This document shows positions 15,801 to 20,754 of a DNA stretch of 20,754 bases, in pieces. Origin of the DNA: Planctomycetota bacterium (lineage in GTDB: Bacteria > Planctomycetota > Planctomycetia > Isosphaerales > Isosphaeraceae); contig JAJYDH010000044.1 in assembly GCA_021777685.1 (NCBI GenBank), positions 1 to 20,754 of the forward strand. The letters run 5' to 3'. The notes beneath the pieces are model-generated. The model was not told the DNA's origin and did not search any database. It saw only the letters and a list, made by a program, of their open reading frames with translations. Each line of letters begins with the position of its first letter. Positions within the stretch are counted from its first letter, which is position 1. A program made the position numbers and the translations under genes.

Positions 15801-15984
15801 AGAGCCGGCCCTGCTCGTCGAAGTCGGCCACGATCGGCCGGTCGACCAGCGGCGGGCCGGCGACCTTCTCGACCGTGAAGCCGTCCGGGACGCGGAACGC
15901 ACGGCCGTCGACGACGACCTCGGCCGCCGTCGACGACGATGCCAGCGCGAACAGGAACGCGGACGCGAGTGCGGGGCGTCTCAT
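12889..15984 (-). CDS. PVC-type haem-binding dehydrogenase: beta-propeller, HEAT repeats, CxxCH domain
   Basis: The product is 1031 residues, secreted (signal peptide about 1-21). The N-terminal sorbosone/glucose-dehydrogenase-like propeller (about 25-390) begins VPDGFTVEKVAG and contains two DxDGDGxxD calcium-type loops at 89-97 and 132-140. The middle (about 410-880) is a series of HEAT-like helical repeats. The C-terminus is a cytochrome-c-like domain with the covalent haem motif CISCH at 910-914 (His914 proximal) and Met1007 in VSVMPAG as likely distal ligand, followed by LTARELADLIAFLRACR. This architecture is a hallmark of planctomycetes and relatives, annotated as membrane-bound dehydrogenase; electron donor and acceptor are unknown. 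It starts 13 nt after the SGNH hydrolase gene with AAGGGA upstream of the ATG, so the two probably form an operon. Length is normal for the family. Confidence 0.95.
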   Translation of the reverse strand: MRRPALASAFLFALASSSTAAEVVVDGRAFRVPDGFTVEKVAGPPLVDRPIVADFDEQGRLYAADSSGSNDNVKKQEVEKPHRIVRLEDIDGDGKFDRSTVFADKMMFPEGAMWLDGSLYVAAPPSIWKLTDTDGDGMADRREEWFKGKTLTGCANDLHGPYPGPDGRIYWCKGAFAPQTYERPGRPPLVTRAAHIFRAKPDGSEIEPVMTGGMDNPVDVAFTAEGERIFTTTFLQHPGGGKRDGLIHALYGGVYGKAHDVIDGHPRTGPDLLPPLVHLGPAAPAGLARAESDALGSRDCLFTACFNLRKVARTRLKPAGAAFSAETDDFLASDDLDFHPTDVQEDADGSLIVVDTGGWYKICCPTSQLVKPDVLGAIYRVRRKDEPKVEDPRGLKLDWPSLTPEALASLLDDPRPAVSRRAVIELARKGEASLPALATAISEGRSVAARRNALWAACRVDSPGARPLVRRGLDDPDPSPRQVAAHAAGLRRDGEAASRLVEMVAGDVPPVARAAAEALGRIGGEPSVVASLLRASDTTDLALRHSATYALIEIDEPTSTRLGVDHPAPLVRRAALVALDQMDGGKPTPGPVIAALALSPGELNSAAWWIAGRHPEWGDALASFFQNRLTDPGSSRIGPRFADLEDRLAETAHVPAIRDFIGARLGHAGKTGDDLVLLRAMARSGLKEVPPAWGDGLRHALESPDAATSRQAIRTVRALPIHPEASKALGPALLDIASRDRVPAEDRLAALAAIPGGLSKVEPGPFAFLVEQLGPDKPASSRSTAADVLARAKLAPDQYPRLAEALARAGPLEVGRLLDAFDRAEGEDIGLKLVEALQQSPARSALRIDALRPRLARFGPAVKPKAEALEKLIEADSADRVGHLEKLLAGLSGGDIRRGQAVFNGPKAACISCHSVGYVGGKLGPDLTKIGQVRSERDLVESIAYPSASFVRSYEPVAVATKSGKVVAGLLRKDSADEVIIAVAADRDERIARDEIEEMKPGTVSVMPAGLDRQLTARELADLIAFLRACR

Positions 15985-15997
15985 TCTGGTGATCCCT

Positions 15998-16762
15998 TCA
16001 ACGATCGGCGGGCTTGGGCTCGGCGGGCTTGGGCTCGGCGGGCTCCGTCGGCGAGAGCTTGTCGGTCGGCACGCCCAGGCCGCGGAGGACCCCGAGGGCC
16101 ATCAGCGCGTCTCCCGTCGGGGCCATGTGGACGCCGTCGCCGGTCAGCCAGTTCTTGCCCGGGGGGACGTCCTCGGGTCGTTTGCCCAGCGCGGAGATGA
16201 ACATCGCGTGGAGGTCGACCAGCGTGCAGGCCCGATCTCGGGCAATCTGCTTCTCGGCCTCGACGTAGATCCTCAACCGGAGGTTCTCCTTGCTGCTGGC
16301 GTCTTCCTTGATGACGGTCGGGGTCAGCAGGATGACCTTGATCCCGGCCGCCTGCGCCATCTCCACCATTTTCGAGACATTCGACCAGTAATCGGCCAGG
16401 ATCTGGGGGTCGTGGGGCCTGCCGGCGCGGTGCCAGACGTCGTTGATCCCGATGCTGAGGAGCACGACGGCCGGCTCGCGGTCGACCACGTCCTTCGTGA
16501 ACCTCTTGATCAGGTTCTCGGCCTTCTGGCCGCCGATTCCCACGTTGCGGATCGGCGGGAGTTTCAGGTCGGGATATTTCTCGGCCAGGACCGCGTCGAC
16601 GTCCTTGAGGTAGCCGCCTTGCTGCGTGATCGAGTCGCCGATGGCGATGATCCGATCCCCCGGCTTGAGGATCAGCTCGCGGGGGATGTTGACGTCCGAC
16701 TCCGGGGCGGGGCCGAGCAGGGAAAGCAGCGTGGCGAAGAGTCTGGCCAGGTCCGGGCTCAT
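15998..16762 (-). CDS. SGNH/GDSL hydrolase, probably exported
   Basis: The product is 254 residues. All four SGNH blocks are visible: GDSIT with nucleophile Ser44, NVGIGGQ with Gly78, GINDVW with Asn107, and DGVHMAPTG with Asp209 and His212 of the triad. The family cleaves acetyl or other esters, often on polysaccharides. The start is ATG 16762 with AGGAG 6 nt upstream; the longer frame to 16879 adds 39 arginine-rich residues without a ribosome site. The N-terminus (LARLFATLLSLLGPAPESD) is a plausible but short signal sequence. The C-terminus ends in tandem AEPKP units encoded by a 15-bp repeat. It is the first gene of the unit with the haem dehydrogenase. Deacetylation of sugars before oxidation is an attractive but unproven role. 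Confidence 0.9.
   Translation of the reverse strand: MSPDLARLFATLLSLLGPAPESDVNIPRELILKPGDRIIAIGDSITQQGGYLKDVDAVLAEKYPDLKLPPIRNVGIGGQKAENLIKRFTKDVVDREPAVVLLSIGINDVWHRAGRPHDPQILADYWSNVSKMVEMAQAAGIKVILLTPTVIKEDASSKENLRLRIYVEAEKQIARDRACTLVDLHAMFISALGKRPEDVPPGKNWLTGDGVHMAPTGDALMALGVLRGLGVPTDKLSPTEPAEPKPAEPKPADR
16006..16044. repeat. 15-bp tandem repeat encoding AEPKP units
   Basis: The unit CGGCGGGCTTGGGCT occurs twice exactly (16006-16020, 16021-16035) and then 9 nt of a third copy. It lies in the last codons of the SGNH hydrolase and keeps the frame (5 codons per unit), so copy-number change would only lengthen or shorten a proline-rich tail. Confidence 0.75.
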
Positions 16763-16798
16763 CTCGGTCTCCTTCGAGGGCCGATCGCGGGTTCGGAG

Positions 16799-16813
16799 CG
16801 GGATCGAATCCCG
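16799..16813. promoter_or_regulatory. Inverted repeat upstream of the SGNH gene, possible operator
   Basis: CGGGAT-CGA-ATCCCG forms a perfect 6-bp inverted repeat 37 nt upstream of the SGNH start. An 11-nt direct repeat CCGATCGCGGG overlaps it (16781-16791 and 16811-16821). The region is the divergent spacer 16763-16956. A regulator-binding role is inference. Confidence 0.3.
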
Positions 16814-16913
16814 ATCGCGGGCCTTCCTGTTATCGCACCGCGCGGGGGGCGAGTAAAGGACCCGCGTCGCCCAGGGCACTGGCCCGACGTCCCGGGCCGG
16901 AGTAGCATGGCGA

Positions 16914-16935
16914 GAGCGGGTCGACCGACCCGCTC
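16914..16935. promoter_or_regulatory. Perfect 10-bp inverted repeat before the DUF4404-like gene
   Basis: GAGCGGGTCG and CGACCCGCTC flank a 2-nt centre, ending 21 nt before the ATG of the plus-strand gene and just before its Shine-Dalgarno. It could be an operator for a dimeric regulator, or a 5' leader hairpin that affects ribosome access. Confidence 0.45.
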
Positions 16936-16956
16936 CCCTCCGAGGAGCCTGCCGCC

Positions 16957-17319
16957 ATGAACGAACGACCTTCGAAGGGCGAGGGGCCGGTCCGCCCGGT
17001 CGCCGTCGACATCGAGGACCTGGCCCGCCGCCTCCACGAGGCGGACCATCTGGGGCCGGAGACCCGGGCCGAGCTGGCCGCCCTGCTCCGGAGCCTGGCC
17101 GAGACGCTCGACCGGCCCGGGGTCCCCGTCCAGGCCGAGCAACTCGCCCAGAGCACCGCCGAGCTGGTCCGGGCCGTCAAGGACCGGCACGAATCCGGCC
17201 TGATCGAGGCGGCCCGGGATCGGGTGGAGGGGGCGATCGCGCGGGCCGAGGCCAAGGCGCCGGTCGCGACCGAAGTCGTCCTCCAGCTCATCGACGTCCT
17301 GGCAGGCATCGGCATCTGA
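16957..17319 (+). CDS. DUF4404-like small helical protein
   Basis: The product is 120 residues, mostly alpha-helical, with no signal peptide or membrane segment. The pattern LARRLHEADHLGPETRAELAALLRSLAETLDR (about 22-53, here given in part) and the ending LQLIDVLAGIGI match what I recall of DUF4404, whose members end in a similar ID-L-GI motif. AGGAG lies 9 nt before the ATG. It is transcribed away from the SGNH unit and towards the kinase gene, with a candidate operator/hairpin just upstream. No molecular function is known for the family and nothing in the sequence suggests one. Confidence 0.75.
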   Translation: MNERPSKGEGPVRPVAVDIEDLARRLHEADHLGPETRAELAALLRSLAETLDRPGVPVQAEQLAQSTAELVRAVKDRHESGLIEAARDRVEGAIARAEAKAPVATEVVLQLIDVLAGIGI

Positions 17320-17345
17320 CGGGCGACCCGGTCGCGGGCCCGTCA
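17317..17345. terminator. Hairpin containing the stop codons of two convergent genes
   Basis: TGACGGGC (17317-17324) pairs with GCCCGTCA (17338-17345). The TGA of the DUF4404-like gene and the complement of the kinase gene's TGA sit in opposite arms. The stem is GC-rich without T tracts. Position and symmetry suggest a shared bidirectional terminator. Confidence 0.45.
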
Positions 17346-18956
17346 AGGAGTACCCGCGATCCGCGCTTCGAGGTCCAGCGCGGCGATCGGCGCGAGGGCC
17401 TGGGCGAGCGTCGCGAGAGTGTCGCGATCGGTTGAGACCTCGCGAATGAAAGGTCGGGAGGCGGGACCGGGCGTCTCCCACGCCTTCGACGCGCCCTCAT
17501 GGATCGACCAATCGGCGTCCGACGCGTCGTCGACGCGAGCACGAAGCCGCTCCCGGATCGCGTCCGGTCCGGCCCGACAGAGGAGGAGCAGGCGGGGAAG
17601 ATGCCACTTTTCGGCCGCGTCGAGGAAGAGCGAGCGGCTCAACTCGGCGCCGAAGCTCGCGTCGACGAGCACCCGCTTACCCTCGAAGAGCAGGGCCTCG
17701 GCCCGTCTCAGGCACTCGGAGTAGGTCCGATCGGTCCATTCGGGCGTGTAGATGCCCTCTCCGAAGCCGGCCGCTCCCCGAGCCGTCTCGGGGAGGCCGG
17801 CCAGCACCTTGCGGACCACGTCGGAACGGATCACGGTGAAACCTGCCCGCTCGGCCAGGGCACGGGCCAGGGTGGATTTACCGGAGCCGGGCAGGCCGCC
17901 GACCAGGACCAGGCACGGTCTCCGGCCGGGCGCTTCCAGCGTGCGGAGTGCCAGGAGCCAGAGGGCTCGGGCTTCGATCCGGGCCGCGTCCCGGTCGGCC
18001 ACGGCGACCTCCGGTTCGTCCGATTTCATCCCCTCGACCTTCGCCCTGACGACGGCCCGATACGCGATATAGAACGGGAGAAGGGATAATCCCTCAACGT
18101 CGCCCGAGGCGACCTCATAAGCCTCGACGAACGCGCCCGCCAGGTCGCCCCGGCCCCGGAAGCGGAGGTCCATCGCGAGGAAGGCGATGTCCGCGAACGG
18201 GTCGGCGTGGCGGAACCGGTCGGCGAACTCGATCGCGTCGACGACGACCAGGTCGTCGGGCGGCTGCTTCTCCGGGAACAGGTAGACGTGATCGAGGCGG
18301 AGGTCGCCGTGCCCGTCCCGGGGCACGCCACGCGCGGCCCTGGTCTCGATGGTCGGCCGGAGCGAGGTCAGGGCCCGTTCGGTCAGGTCTTGGAGCCGGG
18401 CGATGACGGCGGCGCTGACGGTCTTTCCCACCAGCGGGGCGGACTGGTCGAAGTTTTCGAGGGCGTTGCCCGCCACGACCGCGAAGCGGCCCGATTCCGA
18501 GATCGACGGCCCGGATTCGGCCCCGGCGTGGAACCGGGCGAGCCGACGGGCGAGGGCCTCGACCTGCTCGACCCCGACCGCCCCGCGCTCCAGGCGATCG
18601 TGGAGCGTGGCCGAGACGGGCAGTCGAACCATCTTCACGGCCCATTCGGCGACCTCGCCGATGCCTTCGACCCGGAGCTTGCCACCTTCGATGGCGATCG
18701 GGACCGTCCCGAGGTAGACGGATGGGGCCAGCCTCCTGTTGAGGCGGACTTCCCGCTCGCAGAAGTGGCGGCGCCTCTCCAGGGTCCCGTAATCGACGAA
18801 CCCGAGCGAGACCGGCTTCTTAATCTTGTACGCATGGGCTCCGGCCAGGAACACGATCGAGATGTGCGTCTGGTGGACCTCGATCGCCTCGTCCCCGACC
18901 GGGTCGGGATAGCTCGACGGGTCGGAGAGGGCCCGGATCAGCTCGGCGAGTCCCAT
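17343..18956 (-). CDS. Aminoglycoside-phosphotransferase-like domain fused to a P-loop kinase (AAA_33 type)
   Basis: The product is 537 residues. The N-terminal APH-like half shows lysines in AYKIKKPVSLGF (about 43-54), the catalytic loop HGDLRLDH at 216-223 and a metal-site segment DAIEFADRFRHADPFADIAF at about 240-259. The C-terminal half has a Walker A GLPGSGKST at 354-362 followed by FTVIRSDVVRK, typical of gluconate-kinase/zeta-toxin-like P-loop kinases. Such fusions are widespread and annotated as bifunctional aminoglycoside phosphotransferase/ATP-binding proteins; the physiological substrate is not known and resistance is unlikely. ATG 18956 is chosen for its GGGAG (9 nt spacing). An ATG at 18998 overlapping the alcohol dehydrogenase stop would add 14 residues and is a real alternative. 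The gene follows the dehydrogenase closely, so they are probably co-transcribed. Confidence 0.9.
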   Translation of the reverse strand: MGLAELIRALSDPSSYPDPVGDEAIEVHQTHISIVFLAGAHAYKIKKPVSLGFVDYGTLERRRHFCEREVRLNRRLAPSVYLGTVPIAIEGGKLRVEGIGEVAEWAVKMVRLPVSATLHDRLERGAVGVEQVEALARRLARFHAGAESGPSISESGRFAVVAGNALENFDQSAPLVGKTVSAAVIARLQDLTERALTSLRPTIETRAARGVPRDGHGDLRLDHVYLFPEKQPPDDLVVVDAIEFADRFRHADPFADIAFLAMDLRFRGRGDLAGAFVEAYEVASGDVEGLSLLPFYIAYRAVVRAKVEGMKSDEPEVAVADRDAARIEARALWLLALRTLEAPGRRPCLVLVGGLPGSGKSTLARALAERAGFTVIRSDVVRKVLAGLPETARGAAGFGEGIYTPEWTDRTYSECLRRAEALLFEGKRVLVDASFGAELSRSLFLDAAEKWHLPRLLLLCRAGPDAIRERLRARVDDASDADWSIHEGASKAWETPGPASRPFIREVSTDRDTLATLAQALAPIAALDLEARIAGTP

Positions 18957-18994
18957 CGGCACGATCTCCCATCCCCGGGTCCGGGCGGCGTCCA

Positions 18995-20023
18995 TCATCC
19001 CATCCGGAGAACTTTGGCGCCCCGGACCGCCCGATCAGTCAACTCGACCAGTGCCCGGTTGGCATCCTCCAGGGGATACTCGCGGACCTCCGGTTTGATG
19101 GGGATCTCGGAGGCCAGCCGGAGGAACTCCCGGACGTCCTGCCGGGTCACGTTGGCGACGCTCTTGATCTCCTTCTCCAGCCAGAGATGGCGCTGATAAT
19201 CGATCCCCCGCAGAGACTGCTCGTCTGTCTCCTCCTTGCGGATCGCGTTGATGACCAGCCGCCCGCCCGGTTCCAGGTTCGCCAGGGCCTCGACGACCGG
19301 GGTCCAGGCGGGCGTGGTGTCGATGATGGCGTGGAGCTTCTCGGGCGAGGCGTCCGAGGTGTCGCCGGCCCAGGTGGCGCCCAACTCCCGGGCGAAGTCG
19401 CGCTCCTCGTCCGACCGGGCGAAGACGTAGACGCGGGTGTCGGGGAACCGATGCCGGACCAGCTTCATGACGAGATGGGCCGAGGCTCCGAAGCCGGTCA
19501 GGCCGAGCCGCTGGCCGTCCTCCAGGCCCGTCAGGCGGAGCGACCGGAAGCCGATCGCCCCGGCGCAGAGCAAGGGGGCGGCCTCCGCGTCCTGGAAGGC
19601 GTCGGGGATGGCGTGCGCGAATGCGGCCGGGACGGTCATGCGCTCGGCATAGCCGCCGTTCACGTCGCGGCCCGTGGCCGTGAACTGGTCGCAGAGGTTC
19701 TCCTCGCCCTTCGTGCAGCGCTCGCAATGGCCGCAGGCCGAGAAGATCCAGGTGACCCCCACCCGGTCGCCGACCCGGAATCCTCCGGCCCCTTCCCCGA
19801 TCGCCTCGACCCTCCCCACGGCCTGGTGGCCGAGGATGATCGGCAGGCGGGGGGGCGGAGTCCGCCCCTCGATCTCGTCCAGCTCGGTGTGGCAGACCCC
19901 GCAGGCCCCCACCCGGATCAGGAGTTCCCCGGGGCCCGGGACCGGGTCGGGGAGCGTCACGAGCCGGAGCGGCGTCGGGTCGTCGCGGAGCGGGCCGAGA
20001 GCTTCGAGGATCATGGCTCGCAT
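18995..20023 (-). CDS. Zinc-dependent alcohol dehydrogenase
   Basis: This 342-residue medium-chain dehydrogenase interconverts alcohols and aldehydes with NAD(P). Catalytic zinc ligands are Cys41 (ACGVCHTELDEIEG), His66 (LGHQAVGRV) and probably Cys153. The structural zinc is held by Cys97, Cys100, Cys103 and Cys111 (CGHCERC...ENLC). The Rossmann loop is GLTGFGASAHL at about 174-184. GGAGG lies 6 nt before the ATG at 20023. The gene begins 31 nt after the ANTAR regulator and abuts the kinase fusion gene. This subfamily (with CGVCHTEL) is often found with universal stress and fermentative genes, which would suit the nearby phosphoketolase, but that association is inference. The substrate is unknown. 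Confidence 0.94.
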   Translation of the reverse strand: MRAMILEALGPLRDDPTPLRLVTLPDPVPGPGELLIRVGACGVCHTELDEIEGRTPPPRLPIILGHQAVGRVEAIGEGAGGFRVGDRVGVTWIFSACGHCERCTKGEENLCDQFTATGRDVNGGYAERMTVPAAFAHAIPDAFQDAEAAPLLCAGAIGFRSLRLTGLEDGQRLGLTGFGASAHLVMKLVRHRFPDTRVYVFARSDEERDFARELGATWAGDTSDASPEKLHAIIDTTPAWTPVVEALANLEPGGRLVINAIRKEETDEQSLRGIDYQRHLWLEKEIKSVANVTRQDVREFLRLASEIPIKPEVREYPLEDANRALVELTDRAVRGAKVLRMG

Positions 20024-20054
20024 GACGGGCCTCCGTCGTTGTCGGGCGGGGACA

Positions 20055-20642
20055 TCAGGCCCCGAAGGCTTCCTCGGCCATGAGGATCATCTGGGCGACG
20101 TCGACGAGCTTCTTGTTCCGGTCGCTGGCGAGCTTCTGGAGCCGGCGGAAGGCGTTGGCCTCGTCGAGCCCGGCCTTCTTCATCAGGACGCCCTTGGCCT
20201 TCTCGATGGTCTTGCGGTCCTCCAGGGCCTGCTTGAGGTCGGTGGCCTCCTTGCGGAGGTCCTGGAATTGCTCGAACCGGCGGACGGCCAGCGCGATGGC
20301 CGGCTCGAGGTCGGCCTGCTTGATCGGCTTGACCAGGTAGGCCAGGATGTGGTCGGCCTCGGCGCGGCGGATGAACTCGGCGTCGTGGTAGGCCGAGACG
20401 AGGATCACCGGGACCGGCCCGTCCCGGTAGATCCGGGCGGCGGCCTCGATCCCGTCCATGTCGGGCATCTTGATGTCGGTGATGACCAGGTCGGGGCGGT
20501 GCTCGCGGCAGGAATTGACCAGCTCGCGGCCGTCCCCGGCCACGGCGACGACCTCGTGGCCGAGGCCGGGCAGGATGGTCCGGAAGTAGTCCTGCATGTC
20601 GGGCTCGTCGTCGGCGACGGCGATCCTGAGCGGGCGTGTCAT
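20055..20642 (-). CDS. ANTAR-domain response regulator
   Basis: The product is 195 residues. The receiver domain (about 4-120) has the acidic pocket ADDEPD, phospho-acceptor Asp56 in LVITDIKMP, and Lys105 in LVKPIK. A coiled-coil linker (about 122-142) leads to an ANTAR output domain (about 143-190) with the pattern RKTIEKAKGVLMKKAGLDEA and the AFRRLQKLAS segment. ANTAR proteins bind two-hairpin RNA motifs in leaders and prevent transcription termination, so the target is likely an mRNA rather than a promoter. The start ATG shares ATGA with the stop of the histidine kinase gene, tying the two as a two-component pair. No convincing ANTAR target leader was identified by eye in this window. Confidence 0.95.
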   Translation of the reverse strand: MTRPLRIAVADDEPDMQDYFRTILPGLGHEVVAVAGDGRELVNSCREHRPDLVITDIKMPDMDGIEAAARIYRDGPVPVILVSAYHDAEFIRRAEADHILAYLVKPIKQADLEPAIALAVRRFEQFQDLRKEATDLKQALEDRKTIEKAKGVLMKKAGLDEANAFRRLQKLASDRNKKLVDVAQMILMAEEAFGA

Positions 20643-20754
20643 GTCTTTCCTCTCGGGATGGTGATGACGATCTCGGCGCCGGGGCCGCCGGGCCGCCCCG
20701 CCTCGATCCGGCCCCCGTGGGCCTCGACGATCCGGCGGGTGATGGCCAGGCCGA
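20639..20754 (-). CDS. Sensor histidine kinase, C-terminal fragment
   Basis: Only the last 38 codons are in the window; the gene continues past the right edge. The visible sequence GLAITRRIVEAHGGRI is the G2-box end of a HATPase_c domain, followed by GAEIVITIPRGKT and stop. Its stop overlaps the ANTAR regulator start by 4 nt, so it is the probable cognate kinase. Sensor domain and stimulus are not visible. Confidence 0.88.
   Translation of the reverse strand, partial: GLAITRRIVEAHGGRIEAGRPGGPGAEIVITIPRGKT

Noticed and set aside
17343..18956. Aminoglycoside resistance gene
   Set aside because: The APH-like fold is fused to a P-loop kinase in a widespread housekeeping-type family. Nothing nearby suggests a resistance cassette.

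Overview
The window is very GC-rich and densely coded, and its gene content points to a planctomycete, most likely of the Isosphaeraceae type. The evidence is the combination of a large secreted PVC-type haem-binding dehydrogenase (beta-propeller, HEAT repeats and CxxCH cytochrome domain), a ThuA-domain protein, a Gfo/Idh/MocA oxidoreductase paired with a sugar phosphate isomerase, a secreted lactonase propeller, a secreted SGNH hydrolase and many short signal peptides. The family placement is inference. I could not run any database search.

Layout. Almost everything is on the minus strand, so read each block from right to left. Positions 1-1845 hold the N-terminal 615 codons of a phosphoketolase that runs off the left edge, with a sigma70-like promoter candidate upstream. 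Positions 1979-4494 are a tight three-gene unit: a secreted GH2/GH5-like glycosidase, a Nudix hydrolase and a small secreted protein with a BBC1/AIM3-type cysteine-proteinase-like fold. In both junctions the upstream stop codon adjoins or overlaps the next Shine-Dalgarno. Positions 4521-4736 are a nested palindromic element filling nearly all the space between this unit and the next gene. Positions 4745-7388 carry a DUF2934/degenerate-HNH-like protein, a SOUL haem-binding protein and a ThuA protein. Positions 7389-8063 form a gene-free divergent spacer full of short degenerate repeats, followed by a small secreted DUF4177-like protein on the plus strand (8064-8396).

Positions 8454-12776 (minus) are a probable operon: secreted lactonase, pentameric ligand-gated ion channel (pLGIC), sugar phosphate isomerase/epimerase and Gfo/Idh/MocA oxidoreductase. 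A neurotransmitter-receptor-like channel inside a sugar/lactone unit is the most interesting system here. Positions 12889-16762 (minus) pair an SGNH hydrolase with the giant haem dehydrogenase. Positions 16957-17319 (plus) hold a small DUF4404-like protein. Positions 17343-20754 (minus) run from the tail of a sensor histidine kinase through an ANTAR response regulator and a zinc alcohol dehydrogenase to a fused aminoglycoside-phosphotransferase-like/P-loop kinase.

How the genes work together (inference). Most of the window looks like periplasmic or secreted carbohydrate breakdown with dedicated cytoplasmic sugar oxidation and isomerisation. At the two ends lie genes that suit low-oxygen or fermentative carbon flow (phosphoketolase, alcohol dehydrogenase) beside a two-component system. 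No tRNA, rRNA, CRISPR array, transposase or integrase was seen.
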